DNA of 64,000 nucleotides from Amycolatopsis nivea (GTDB taxonomy: Bacteria; Actinomycetota; Actinomycetes; Mycobacteriales; Pseudonocardiaceae), in assembly GCF_004522235.1 (NCBI RefSeq), contig NZ_SDLT01000037.1:1-64000 (forward strand), given 5' to 3'. Made by a program: the position numbers and the translations under genes. The notes under the pieces are model-generated. The model made no database searches. It was not told where the DNA came from and was given only the letters and a program-made list of their open reading frames with translations. How positions within the stretch are numbered: position 1 is the stretch's first letter; the number at the start of each line of letters is the position of its first letter. Positions 15,893 through 26,997 of this stretch are shown here, one piece after another.

Positions 15893-16722
15893 AGCCCGTC
15901 GTCCCTCTTCCGCCACGTGCTCACCGAAACCGCCAGCGTCACGTCCCTCCCAGTCGCCGCTTCGAGGCGCTCCCGCCGTCCGTCCCGGTCCAGATGGAAG
16001 CCCGCGGGCCCCATCGCCACCACATCCCGCACCTGCGCCGCGCTGAACTCCTGCGTCCGGACCACCTCCATCCCGGACTCCCGCTCGAACAACCCGCCCA
16101 ACGCGGCCTCGAGCCGTTCTTCCTTACGCGCGTCCACCGCGAGCACCAGATCCCCCAGCTCCGCGAGATGCCCCGGCAACGGCGATGCCACCACCAGCTT
16201 CCCGCCCGGCGCGAGCACCCGGTGGAACTCCGCGGCGTTCCGCGGCGAGAACACGTCCAACACCACCGAAGCCACCCCGTCGCCCACCGGCCACGGTTCC
16301 CACAGGTTCCACACCGCCGCGCCCAGCCGCGGATGCGCCCGCGCGGCCCGTCGCAGCGCGATCGCCGACACGTCCAGTGCGAGCCCGACCGCGTCCGGTG
16401 CGGCGTCCAGTACTCGCGAGAGGTAATAACCCGACCCGGCTCCGGCGTCGATGATCAATCCAGGAGCAGAACCAACCTCAGCGACCGCCTCGGCGAGCGG
16501 CGCGTACGCCCCGGAGGACAAAAACGCCGCCCGCGCGTCCACCATCGGCGCGGTGTCGGCCGTGCCCGCCGGGATGCGCGCGTGGAGAAGATTGACGTAA
16601 CCCTGCCGGGCCAGATCGAACGAATGCCGCCGCTCGCAGCGCAGCGTCCGGCCGGTCAGCGAGACCGGCTCCGCGCACACCGAACAGCGCAGCGCCGCGA
16701 TCACCCGATCAGGCAAAGACAT
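15889..16722 (-). CDS. rlmA: 23S rRNA G745/G748 N1-methyltransferase-like protein (RlmA family)
   Basis: SAM-dependent RNA methyltransferase of 277 residues. The N-terminal zinc finger uses C13, C16, C29 and H33 (CSVCAEP then LRCERRHSFDLARQGYVNLL), typical of RlmA(I)/RlmA(II); the latter (TlrB) confers macrolide resistance in Streptomyces. The Rossmann domain contains IIDAGAGSGYYLSRVL and VVLDVFSPRNAAEFHRVL. Whether it targets G745 or G748 cannot be read from sequence. It is the first gene of its operon and is divergent from amt. Confidence 0.88.
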   Translation of the reverse strand: MSLPDRVIAALRCSVCAEPVSLTGRTLRCERRHSFDLARQGYVNLLHARIPAGTADTAPMVDARAAFLSSGAYAPLAEAVAEVGSAPGLIIDAGAGSGYYLSRVLDAAPDAVGLALDVSAIALRRAARAHPRLGAAVWNLWEPWPVGDGVASVVLDVFSPRNAAEFHRVLAPGGKLVVASPLPGHLAELGDLVLAVDARKEERLEAALGGLFERESGMEVVRTQEFSAAQVRDVVAMGPAGFHLDRDGRRERLEAATGRDVTLAVSVSTWRKRDDGL

Positions 16723-16775
16723 GGCGCTATTCGACCATGAGGTTGCCTGACCGGACATTTCACCCCGGCTCCCCG

Positions 16776-18599
<1,824 letters not shown>

Positions 18600-18602
18600 C
18601 CG

Positions 18603-20906
18603 ATGACCGACGGGGGCGAACTCGCCCGAGCCACTGCGCTGCTGCTCGAAGGACGGCACGGAGCGCCCGCGCTGCGGAACTCCCTGGTCGATCTCTACGA
18701 GTTCTGGCTCGGGAAAGGAGCGACGGCGGCCGGCGTCGACACCGCGGACCCAGGTGTCGCGCTGGTCGCCGTAGGGGGGTTGGGGCGGCGCGAGCTCGTG
18801 CCGTACTCCGATCTCGATTTGGTCTTGCTGCACAACGGAAACAACCAGGTCGGGGAGATCGCCGACGCGCTGTGGTACCCGTTGTGGGACGCGCGGGTCG
18901 GCCTCGACCATTCGGTCCGCACGCCCGGCGAGGCGCTGAAAGTCGCCGCGGAGGACCTGCGTACCGCGCTCGGTCTGCTCGACGCCCGGCACCTGGCCGG
19001 AGACCCGGGCCTCACCGAACGCCTCGCGTCCGCCGCCCGCGACCAGTGGCGGCGCACCGCCCGCAAACGCTTGCCGGAGCTGGCTGAATCCGTCCACGGA
19101 CGATGGCGGCGCAGCGGCGAGATCGCCCAATCCGCCGAGCCGGACTTGAAACACGGCCGCGGCGGCCTTCGCGACTTCGGCGTGCTGGAAGCCCTCGCGG
19201 CCGGACAGCTCACCGCGCGACCGGGCGAAGAACTGTTGGCAGCCAAGCAACTCCTGCTCGACGTCCGCACCGAACTCCGCCGCGAAGCACGTCGCGAACG
19301 AGACATCCTCAGCGCGGCCGACGCCGACGTCGTAGCGCACGAACTGGAGCTGGGCGACCGATTCGCCTTGGCGCGCAAGCTTTCCGGCGCGGGCCGAACC
19401 ATCGCGTACGCCGTCGATGTCGCTCTTCGGTCCACTGTGGAGCAACCGCGTCCACTCTTCGGCCGACGCCCGGTTCGCCGCCCGCTGGCGGAGGGCGTCG
19501 TACTGCACGGCGACGAGGTCGCGCTGGCCCGAGACGCACTCCCCGCCCGGGACCCCGCGCTTCTGCTCCGTGCCGCAGCGGCCTCGGCTCGGACCGGAAA
19601 ACCCATCTCACCAGGCACGTTGCGCACCCTCGCGGAGTCCGCCCCGGAACTGCGCGAACCATGGCCGGACGACGCCCGCAACGCCCTCGTCGAACTGCTG
19701 GGCGCGGGGGAGGGACTGGTCGACGCGGTCGAAGCCCTCGACCGCACCGGTCTGTGGGCCCGGCTGTTCCCGGAGTGGGGCGCCGTGCGCGACCTGCCGC
19801 CGCGGTCGCCAGTGCACCAATGGACCGTCGACCGGCACCTCGTCCAGGCGTGCGTCGAAGCAGCGAAACTGACCACCACCGTGTCGCGGCCGGACCTGCT
19901 GCTGATCGGCGCGTTGCTGCACGACATCGGCAAGGGCCGCGACGCCGACCACTCCGAACTGGGCGCGAAGATCTCCGCCTCGGTAGCGCAACGCCTGGGC
20001 CTGCCGCCCGCGGACGTCGCGACGGTCTCCGCGATGGTCCGCCACCACCTGCTGCTGCCGCACACCGCGACCAGACGCGACATCGGCGATCCCGCGACCA
20101 TCTCGCGCGTGGTGAAAACCCTGGACCGCGACGTCGTCCTGCTGGAACTCCTGCACGCCCTCACCCGCGCCGATTCGCTGGCCACCGGACCCGGCGTCTG
20201 GACCGACTGGAAGGACCGCCTGCTCGCCGAGCTGGTCAGCGGCTGCGAGGAAGCCGTGCACGGCAAGGGTTTCACGCCGCCGGAGCCCTTGGACGACGAC
20301 CAACGCGAGCTGGTCGCCGAAGCCACCCGGACCGGCGTCGGCCAAATCCGGATCTCCGCACACGGCAAGGTCGTCACGGTGCTGCTGGCCGTCCCTGCGG
20401 ACCGCGAACTGCTCGCTCCCGCGGCCGGCGTGCTGGCGCTGAACTCCCTGGAAGTCCACTCGGCGGTCCTGCGCGAGCATCACGGCCGGGCGGGCGTGTT
20501 CACCGCGTCGCCGAAGTTCGGATCGCTGCCGGATCCCGCGCTGCTGCGGGAACAGTTCGCCCGCGCGGTCGCCGGGACGATGCCGCTCACCCAGCGGCTG
20601 GCCGCGAAGGAACGCGACTACGCGACCGCGTCGCCGGTCGTGGTCAAGCCGGTGGTGCGCTGGTTCGACGACGAAACGAGCGGTCCCGACGCCGTCGTGC
20701 TGGAACTGCGCGCCGCCGACCGGATCGGCCTGCTGTTCCGCGTGGCGAGCGCCCTGCGCCGCGCGGAGGCCGACGTCCACTGGGCGAAAGCCGCGACCCT
20801 GGGCGGCGCCGTCGTCGACTCGTTCGCCCTCTCGCCGCGCTCCGGCCATGTCACCCCTTCGTGGCGCACCGCGATCACCGACGCCGTCCTGGCTGCGGTC
20901 TCCTGA
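18603..20906 (+). CDS. glnD: [Protein-PII] nucleotidyltransferase/deadenylylase
   Basis: Bifunctional enzyme that modifies and demodifies PII according to nitrogen status. The 767-residue protein has an N-terminal nucleotidyltransferase domain with GGLGRRELVPYSDLDLVLL (about 58-76), a central HD domain with LLHDIGKG and HHLLL (about 435-480), and a C-terminal pair of ACT domains (AADRIGLLFRVASALR). It is shorter than the 890-residue enteric enzyme but normal for actinobacteria, where the product is reported to adenylylate GlnK. It begins three bases after the glnB stop. Confidence 0.95.
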   Translation: MTDGGELARATALLLEGRHGAPALRNSLVDLYEFWLGKGATAAGVDTADPGVALVAVGGLGRRELVPYSDLDLVLLHNGNNQVGEIADALWYPLWDARVGLDHSVRTPGEALKVAAEDLRTALGLLDARHLAGDPGLTERLASAARDQWRRTARKRLPELAESVHGRWRRSGEIAQSAEPDLKHGRGGLRDFGVLEALAAGQLTARPGEELLAAKQLLLDVRTELRREARRERDILSAADADVVAHELELGDRFALARKLSGAGRTIAYAVDVALRSTVEQPRPLFGRRPVRRPLAEGVVLHGDEVALARDALPARDPALLLRAAAASARTGKPISPGTLRTLAESAPELREPWPDDARNALVELLGAGEGLVDAVEALDRTGLWARLFPEWGAVRDLPPRSPVHQWTVDRHLVQACVEAAKLTTTVSRPDLLLIGALLHDIGKGRDADHSELGAKISASVAQRLGLPPADVATVSAMVRHHLLLPHTATRRDIGDPATISRVVKTLDRDVVLLELLHALTRADSLATGPGVWTDWKDRLLAELVSGCEEAVHGKGFTPPEPLDDDQRELVAEATRTGVGQIRISAHGKVVTVLLAVPADRELLAPAAGVLALNSLEVHSAVLREHHGRAGVFTASPKFGSLPDPALLREQFARAVAGTMPLTQRLAAKERDYATASPVVVKPVVRWFDDETSGPDAVVLELRAADRIGLLFRVASALRRAEADVHWAKAATLGGAVVDSFALSPRSGHVTPSWRTAITDAVLAAVS

Positions 20907-20908
20907 CC

Positions 20909-20963
20909 GTCCGTGAAGGACTCCTTGAGGGAATCAGATTCCGTCAAGGAGCCCTTCACGGAC
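20909..20963. repeat. 55-base palindromic repeat, copy 1
   Basis: Inverted repeat with 27-base arms and a one-base centre, starting GTCCGTGAAGG three bases after the glnD stop. Two arm positions do not pair (A opposite C, G opposite G). The same design with different arm bases occurs at 26849-26903. It probably acts as a terminator hairpin without a T-run, or is a dispersed repeat. Confidence 0.85.
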
Positions 20964-21086
20964 GAATGACCAGGGCAGACCCGGCCGCATTGCGCCATCC
21001 GGGCTCACCCGTCCGGGGTGTCGGCGGCGCCGACCCCGGTTCCGATGGCAGGATGGCAGGTCCGGGCAAGGGGCGAGGTGAACGCG

Positions 21087-21464
21087 ATGCGAGGGCACGA
21101 GAACCTGCCGGAGCTTTCGCTGCCCCCGACCGTCGTGGCCGGGCACCTCCGCACCTGCGCCGAGGAACTCTCCGCCCTGCTCCGCGGCGACGGATCCGCC
21201 GCCACCCTCGGCGAACTCTCCGAGGTGGTCACCCAGCTGGTCGCCGGGCAGCACGCGCTGTCCCACGCCCTGGCCGGTCTCGCCGGGCGCATGGACGTCC
21301 GCAACCCCGCGCTCGCCACGGTCTCGCCGTCCGAGGTCGAGGTCCTCACCGAGGTCCTGCAAGCCGCCGCCTGCGCGGTCAGCTGCTCCGCCGAGGAACT
21401 CGCCGACGCCGAACCGCTCTTCGAGTTCGCGAGCGACTCCGCGGGACCCGACACCCGCGTTTGA
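21087..21464 (+). CDS. Hypothetical helical protein
   Basis: A 125-residue soluble protein, not recognised. It contains an amphipathic helical region LPPTVVAGHLRTCAEELSAL and a second one EVVTQLVAGQHALSHALAGLAGRM, with a C-terminal acidic tail. The ATG at 21087 has GAGGTG five bases upstream and is preferred over earlier in-frame starts. It lies downstream of the palindrome after glnD and is convergent with the MarR gene. The following 200 bases (21465-21663) are GC-rich with a short hairpin-like GGCCGTGGGGAGCGGCC stretch and no gene. Confidence 0.6.
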   Translation: MRGHENLPELSLPPTVVAGHLRTCAEELSALLRGDGSAATLGELSEVVTQLVAGQHALSHALAGLAGRMDVRNPALATVSPSEVEVLTEVLQAAACAVSCSAEELADAEPLFEFASDSAGPDTRV

Positions 21465-21663
21465 GTAGTCCTACTCAGTCCGGATTGGGGGACTTCACGC
21501 TGCCGCGCGCCCGCCCCCGGACGGCAGACTTCTCCCCAACGCCGGGCGGCCGAGGGGGAACCGCTCCGCGTGCCCGCGGCGGAAGGCCTCCTGGGGAGGT
21601 GAGCTCTTCCGCCACGGTTCCGGGGACGGCCGTGGGGAGCGGCCGCCCCGGAACTCCCGGGCC

Positions 21664-22116
21664 TCAGGAATCCGCGATCCGCGTCAGCAGCCCGGCCGCG
21701 AGCCGGAGCAGTTCCTGTTCGGTGGGGCTCAGCGTCCGTTCGACGGCCGCGGCCAGCCAGTTCTCCCGCGCGATCGAGTAGGTGCGCAGTTCCCGCAGCC
21801 CGGCCGGGGTGATCTCGATCAGCGACCGCCGCCCGTCCGCCGGGTCCGGGGTGCGCGTGATCCACTCGCGTTCGGCCAGCGAGGCCAGGATCCGCGTCAG
21901 CGACTGCGGATGGATCCGCTCGGCCTCGGCCAGCTCGCCCGGCGTGTGCGTGCCGCCGCGGTACAGCCGCGACAGCACCGCCAGCACGGCCGGTCCCGGG
22001 GCGGGCGAGCCCGCCTCGGAGCGCATCCGCCAGTTCAGCCGCCCGACGCCCTCGCGCACCGTCCGGGCCAGCGTCGCCAGCTCGTCGGCCCGGTGCGCGT
22101 CGGGTTCGGTCTCCAT
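21664..22116 (-). CDS. MarR family transcriptional regulator
   Basis: Winged-helix dimeric repressor of 150 residues. The recognition region reads GELAEAERIHPQSLTRILASLAEREWITRTPDPADGRRSLIEITPAG, with the Asp-x-Arg wing (DPADGRR) of the MarR family. It lies nine bases after the ABC exporter gene on the same strand and probably controls it. The ligand is unknown. Confidence 0.92.
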   Translation of the reverse strand: METEPDAHRADELATLARTVREGVGRLNWRMRSEAGSPAPGPAVLAVLSRLYRGGTHTPGELAEAERIHPQSLTRILASLAEREWITRTPDPADGRRSLIEITPAGLRELRTYSIARENWLAAAVERTLSPTEQELLRLAAGLLTRIADS

Positions 22117-22125
22117 GCGGCCACA

Positions 22126-23919
22126 TTAGGCGGTTTCTCCCCGCACCAGCGCGGCATACCTGCCGCCGGAGGCGAGCAGCTCCGCGTGCGTTCCCCGTTC
22201 GACGATCCGTCCCGTGTCCAGCACCGCGATCTGATCCGCGTGCTCCACAGTGGACAGCCGGTGCGCGATCGCGATCGTCGTGCGGCCCGCGGCGAGCCGG
22301 TCCAGTTCCGCCTGCACCGCGCGTTCCGTGCGGTTGTCCAGCGAGCTCGTCGCCTCGTCCAGGATCAGCACCGGCGGATTGCGCAGCAGGATCCGCGCGA
22401 TCGCCATCCGCTGCTTCTCCCCGCCGGAAAACCGGTAGCCGCGTTCCCCGACGACGGTGTCGTATCCCTCCGGCAGTGCGGCCAGCGTGTCGTGGATGTG
22501 CGCGGCCTTCGCGGCGTTCTCCAGCTCCTCGTCGGTGGCGTCCGGTTTCGCGAACCGCAGGTTCTCCCGCACCGACGCGTGGAACAGATACGTCTCCTGC
22601 GACACCAGCCCGACCCCGGCGGCCAGCGACGCGAGCGTGACATCCCGGACATCCGTCCCGTCCACGCACACCTTTCCCTCGGTCACCTCGTACAACCGGG
22701 CGACCAGGTAGGCGAGCGTCGTCTTCCCCGAACCCGTCGACCCGACCAACGCCGTCGTCGTCCCCGCGGGCACGTCGAGATCGATATCGCGCAACGTCCA
22801 CGGCCCCTCGTCGTCGTAGCGGAACGAGACTCCGCGCATCGAGACCGCCCCGCCGCTCGGATGCAGTGTCCGCGCGCCCTGCCGGTCGTCGATCTCCACC
22901 GGCAGATCGAGCACCTCGAAGATCCGCCCGAACAACGCCTTCGCCGACGAGACGTTCTGGCCCACCGTCTGCATCGCTGTCGCAGGCGCGAGCAGCCGGT
23001 TCAACATACTGGTGAACGCGACGACCGTGCCCAGCGAAATCGGTGCCGCGCCCCCGGCGAGTTCCAGCCCGGCCGCCCAGTAGACCAGCGCCGGGATGAT
23101 CGTCAGGCTCATCGACCGCGCCGCCCGCTGCCACCGCCCGGCCAGCGCGGCACTGCGTTCCAGCGCCGCGACCTCGCGCGATTCCGCCGCGAACCGGTCG
23201 CGCATCAGCTTCGCGTTGCCCATCGTCTTGGCCAGCAGCACGCCGGTGACCGACAGCGATTCTTCGACGATGGTGGTCAGCCGCGCCATCCGCCGGGTCC
23301 GGCCGCGGGCGAGCCTCCGCTGCTTGCCGCCAAGACGCAGCGTGAACAGCAGGAACAACGGCACGACGACCAGCGACAACAGCGCCAGCTGCCAGTCCAT
23401 CACCAGGATCGCCACCGCGATCGCCAGCGCTGTCGTGCCGTTCTGCACGATCGACGCGGCGGTCCCGGTGACGACGTTGTCCACGCCGCCGATGTCGTTG
23501 AACACCCGCGACAGCACCTCGCCGGTCTTGGTCCGGGTGTAGAAGCCCAGCGACATCCGCTGCAGATGGCTGTACACCGCGACCCGCAGCTCGTTCATCA
23601 CCCGCTGGCCGATGGTGTTGGACAGCCCGGTGGTCCGCACGCTCAGCGCGCCGGACCCGAGCGCGGCGGCGATCATCCCGGCCGCCAGCAGGCTGACCAG
23701 CAGGACGTCGCGGTGCGGCAGCGCGTCGTCCAGCATCTCGCGCAGCAGGAACGGCGAGGTGACGCCCAGCCCGGCCTGCACGACCAGCAGCGCGCACAGC
23801 CCGGCCAGCGCCCGCCGGTGCGGCCGGAAGAGGCCCGCGATGCGGCGGAACGGGACCTGGTCGTCCTCGTCCCCTGCCGGTTCGGCGAGCGTCGGACGCC
23901 GGGCCGTAGCTGATGTCAT
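22126..23919 (-). CDS. ABC exporter half-transporter (fused permease and ATPase)
   Basis: Type IV ABC exporter of 597 residues, working as a dimer to extrude drugs or lipids. Residues about 25-330 form the six-helix membrane domain; about 355-590 the ATPase with Walker A GSTGSGKTT, signature SGGEKQRMAIARILL, Walker B PVLILDEATSSLD and H-loop AHRLSTVE. No partner half-transporter adjoins, so a homodimer is likely. The start region is AT-rich for this genome (TTAAGTAAACATAGG on the coding strand), possibly the promoter and MarR target. Confidence 0.94.
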   Translation of the reverse strand: MTSATARRPTLAEPAGDEDDQVPFRRIAGLFRPHRRALAGLCALLVVQAGLGVTSPFLLREMLDDALPHRDVLLVSLLAAGMIAAALGSGALSVRTTGLSNTIGQRVMNELRVAVYSHLQRMSLGFYTRTKTGEVLSRVFNDIGGVDNVVTGTAASIVQNGTTALAIAVAILVMDWQLALLSLVVVPLFLLFTLRLGGKQRRLARGRTRRMARLTTIVEESLSVTGVLLAKTMGNAKLMRDRFAAESREVAALERSAALAGRWQRAARSMSLTIIPALVYWAAGLELAGGAAPISLGTVVAFTSMLNRLLAPATAMQTVGQNVSSAKALFGRIFEVLDLPVEIDDRQGARTLHPSGGAVSMRGVSFRYDDEGPWTLRDIDLDVPAGTTTALVGSTGSGKTTLAYLVARLYEVTEGKVCVDGTDVRDVTLASLAAGVGLVSQETYLFHASVRENLRFAKPDATDEELENAAKAAHIHDTLAALPEGYDTVVGERGYRFSGGEKQRMAIARILLRNPPVLILDEATSSLDNRTERAVQAELDRLAAGRTTIAIAHRLSTVEHADQIAVLDTGRIVERGTHAELLASGGRYAALVRGETA

Positions 23920-24128
23920 ACGCCTATGTTTACTTAATTCCCGACGCTGGTCGAGCGGTTTTCGCGTGGTTGAGCTGTTGTCGTGGGGACAATTAATACG
24001 CGCATGCGTAGTACCCTTCCCGTACCCGTGAAGGCCGGGTGGCCGGGGCGGCTACCCTCGGAAGATGCCGGGGGTGCCGAGCACCGCCCGGCACGCGAAC
24101 TTTCGACCCAGCTGGAGCGTGCACCCCC

Positions 24129-25670
24129 GTGTTCGACACCCTCTCCGATCGGCTCACCTCGGCCCTGCAGTCGCTCTCGCGCAAGGGCCGGCTGTCCGAC
24201 GCCGACATCGACGCCACCGCGCGCGAGATCCGCATCGCGCTGCTGGAAGCGGACGTCGCGCTCCCGGTGGTCAAGGCGTTCATCGCGAAGATCAAGGACC
24301 GCGCGAAGGGCGCCGAGGTCTCGCAGGCGCTGAACCCGGCGCAGCAGGTCGTGAAGATCGTCAACGAGGAGCTCGTCGGCATCCTCGGCGGCGAGACGCG
24401 GCGGCTGAACCTGGCGAAGAACCCGCCGTCGGTGATCATGCTCGCGGGTCTCCAGGGCGCTGGTAAGACGACGCTCGCCGGCAAGCTGGCGATGTGGCTG
24501 AAGAAGCAGGGCCACGCGCCGATGCTGGTCGCCTGTGACCTCCAGCGGCCGAACGCGGTCACCCAGCTGCAGGTCGTCGGCGAGCGAGCCGGTGTCGTCA
24601 CGTTCGCGCCGGAGCCGGGCAACGGCGTCGGCGACCCGGTCGACGTCGCCCGCCGCGCGATCGAAGAGGCCAAGCACGCGCAGCACGACATCGTCGTGGT
24701 CGACACCGCGGGTCGCCTCGGTGTCGACGAAGAGCTGATGAAGCAGGCCGCGGACATCCGCGAGGCCGTGCAGCCGGACGAAGTCCTGTTCGTGGTCGAC
24801 GCCATGATCGGTCAGGACGCGGTCACCACGGCCGAGGCGTTCCGCGACGGCGTCGGCTTCACCGGCGTGGTGCTCACGAAGCTCGACGGCGACGCCCGCG
24901 GTGGCGCCGCGCTGTCCGTCCGCGAGGTCACCGGCCAGCCGATCCTCTTCGCGTCCAACGGCGAGAAGCTCGAAGACTTCGACACGTTCCACCCGGACCG
25001 GATGGCCTCGCGCATCCTGGGCATGGGCGACGTGCTGACCCTGATCGAGCAGGCCGAACAGCACTTCGACCAGGAACAGGCCGAACAGGCCGCGCAGAAG
25101 CTCACCAGCGGGCAGCTCACGCTGGAGGACTTCCTCGAGCAGATGCTCGCGGTGCGCAAGATGGGCCCGATCGGCAACCTGCTCGGCATGCTGCCCGGCG
25201 CGGGCCAGATGAAAGACCAGCTCGCCGCGGTCGACGACAAGCAGCTCGACCGGCTCCAGGCGATCATCCGCGGCATGACGCCCGCCGAGCGCGCCGACCC
25301 GAAGATCATCAACGGCTCGCGCAGGCTGCGCATCGCGAACGGCTCCGGCGTGACCGTCCGCGAGGTCAACGACCTGGTCAACCGCTTCTTCGAGGCGCGC
25401 AAGATGATGGCGCAGATGGCGGGCCGGTTCGGCTTCGGCGGCGGAGGCGGCGGGAGCAAGAACCGCAAGGGCAAGAAGGGGAAGAAGGGCAAGAAGGGCC
25501 CCACGCAGCCGAGGATGCGCGGCGGGATGCCCGGCGGCATGCCGATGCTGCCCCCCGGCGGCGGAATGCCCGGCGGGATGCCGGACCTGTCGCAGCTCGG
25601 CGGCATGAACGACGTGCCCGGCTTCGACCCGTCCAAGTTCAAGCTGCCGAAGGACCCGAAGAACAATTGA
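24129..25670 (+). CDS. ffh: Signal recognition particle protein Ffh
   Basis: SRP54 GTPase that binds 4.5S RNA and signal sequences and delivers nascent chains to FtsY. The 513-residue protein has the N domain (1-100), the G domain with P-loop GLQGAGKTT (107-115), DTAGRLGVDEELM and TKLDGDARGG, and the Met-rich M domain with the RNA-binding segment KIINGSRRLRIANGSG. The C-terminus is a Lys- then Gly/Met/Pro-rich tail. The GTG at 24129 gives the standard MFDTLSDRLT start. It is coupled by a TTGA overlap to the amidohydrolase. Confidence 0.97.
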   Translation: MFDTLSDRLTSALQSLSRKGRLSDADIDATAREIRIALLEADVALPVVKAFIAKIKDRAKGAEVSQALNPAQQVVKIVNEELVGILGGETRRLNLAKNPPSVIMLAGLQGAGKTTLAGKLAMWLKKQGHAPMLVACDLQRPNAVTQLQVVGERAGVVTFAPEPGNGVGDPVDVARRAIEEAKHAQHDIVVVDTAGRLGVDEELMKQAADIREAVQPDEVLFVVDAMIGQDAVTTAEAFRDGVGFTGVVLTKLDGDARGGAALSVREVTGQPILFASNGEKLEDFDTFHPDRMASRILGMGDVLTLIEQAEQHFDQEQAEQAAQKLTSGQLTLEDFLEQMLAVRKMGPIGNLLGMLPGAGQMKDQLAAVDDKQLDRLQAIIRGMTPAERADPKIINGSRRLRIANGSGVTVREVNDLVNRFFEARKMMAQMAGRFGFGGGGGGSKNRKGKKGKKGKKGPTQPRMRGGMPGGMPMLPPGGGMPGGMPDLSQLGGMNDVPGFDPSKFKLPKDPKNN

Positions 25671-26740
25671 GCCCGCTGCACCTGCACGGAACCGTCCTGC
25701 CCGACGGCGAACCGCGTGACCTCTGGATCCAGGACGGAAAGCTGTCCTTCGAGCCGGTTCCCGGCGCGGAAACGCTGTCCACCGGCGGATTCGTGGTCCC
25801 CGGGCTCGTCGACGCGCACTGCCACCCTGGCCTCGGCCCGAGCGGCGGACTGTCGGTGGAGGAGGCGGCGGACCAGGCCGCGACCGACCGCGACGCGGGC
25901 ACCCTGCTGATCCGCGATTGCGGCCTGCCGCTGGACGTCCGCCCGCTGCAATCGCGCGCCGACCTGCCCACGATCATCCGCTGCGGACGCCACCTGGCGC
26001 TGCCGAAGCGGTACATCCCCGGCTTCGCGATCGAACTGGACGACCCGGCCCTGCTGCCGGAAGCAGTCGCCGAACAGGCCCGCGACGGCGACGGCTGGGT
26101 CAAGCTCGTCGGCGACTGGATCGACCGCGGCCAAGGCGACCTCGCGCCGCTCTGGCCGGACGACGTGCTGGCTGAAGCCATCCGCATCGCCCACGACCTC
26201 GGCGCACGCGTCACGGCGCACGTCTTCGGCGAAGCAGCGCTGCCAGGCTTGATCGGCGCGGGCATCGACTGCCTCGAGCACGGCACCGCGTTGTCGCCGG
26301 ATCAGCTCGCCGAGCTCGCGCGCCGCGACGTCGCCTTGGTGCCCACGCTCATCAACATCGAGAACTTCCCGGGCATCGCGGACAAGGCAGGCAAGTACCC
26401 GACGTACGCGGCCCACATGCGCGCGCTGCACGCCGGTGTGGGCGAGATGGTGTCCTCAGCGGTCGAAGCGGGCGTACGCGTCTTCGCGGGAACGGACGCG
26501 GGCGGCATGGTCGCGCACGGCCGTATCGCCGACGAGGTCGAAGCGCTCCACCGCGCGGGCATGTCGCGTACGCAGGCTCTCGCGAGCGCTTCCTGGGAGG
26601 CGCGCGAATGGCTGGGCCACCCCGGCATCGAACACGGCGCCCCAGCGGACCTGATCGTTTACGCCGAGGACCCGCGCGCCGACCTGGCCGCCCTGCACCA
26701 CCCGACCCACATTGTCTTGGGCGGCACGGTCTTCCACTGA
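25667..26740 (+). CDS. Amidohydrolase family protein
   Basis: Metal-dependent hydrolase of 357 residues in the imidazolonepropionase/prolidase-like amidohydrolase group. It has VVPGLVDAHCHPGLGPSG (metal-binding H-x-H), VKLVGDWID (possible bridging Lys), VTAHVFGEAALPGL (His), CLEHGTAL (His) and FAGTDAGGMVAHG (catalytic Asp). Substrate unknown. It starts at a TTG within the ffh stop, so it depends on ffh translation; this ffh-amidohydrolase pairing is seen in related actinobacteria. Confidence 0.88.
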   Translation: MSPLHLHGTVLPDGEPRDLWIQDGKLSFEPVPGAETLSTGGFVVPGLVDAHCHPGLGPSGGLSVEEAADQAATDRDAGTLLIRDCGLPLDVRPLQSRADLPTIIRCGRHLALPKRYIPGFAIELDDPALLPEAVAEQARDGDGWVKLVGDWIDRGQGDLAPLWPDDVLAEAIRIAHDLGARVTAHVFGEAALPGLIGAGIDCLEHGTALSPDQLAELARRDVALVPTLINIENFPGIADKAGKYPTYAAHMRALHAGVGEMVSSAVEAGVRVFAGTDAGGMVAHGRIADEVEALHRAGMSRTQALASASWEAREWLGHPGIEHGAPADLIVYAEDPRADLAALHHPTHIVLGGTVFH

Positions 26741-26744
26741 CCAC

Positions 26745-26794
26745 CCCAATGTGGCATTGGTTGCGCTGAACGCACCCAATGTGGCGTTCGTTGC
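26745..26794. repeat. Two direct copies of a 20-base unit, 30 bases apart
   Basis: CCCAATGTGGCATTGGTTGC at 26745-26764 and CCCAATGTGGCGTTCGTTGC at 26775-26794 (18 of 20 identical), just after the amidohydrolase stop. No gene overlaps them. Their role is unknown; a dispersed intergenic repeat is possible. Confidence 0.75.
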
Positions 26795-26848
26795 ATGCGA
26801 TACCCGTCGGGGCACGAGGTGGCCCAGTGGCCTTCCCGCTCCGCAGAA

Positions 26849-26903
26849 GTCCGTGAGGGTCGCCTTGAGGGAATCAGATTCCCTCAAGGCGACCCTCACG
26901 GAC
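26849..26903. repeat. 55-base palindromic repeat, copy 2 (perfect)
   Basis: Perfect inverted repeat, arms of 27 bases (GTCCGTGAGGGTCGCCTTGA then GGGAATC) around a single A. Its ends and core match the copy at 20909-20963, while bases that differ in one arm are mirrored in the other. It lies between the amidohydrolase and the first CPBP gene. Confidence 0.92.
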
Positions 26904-26997
26904 CTCGCGTCCGCGCCGGGGCGAGGGGCAGTCCGGTCGAGGAGCGCGAGACGACCCCGCCTCGATGCGCCACGCCCCAGCCACATAGCGTGAACCC

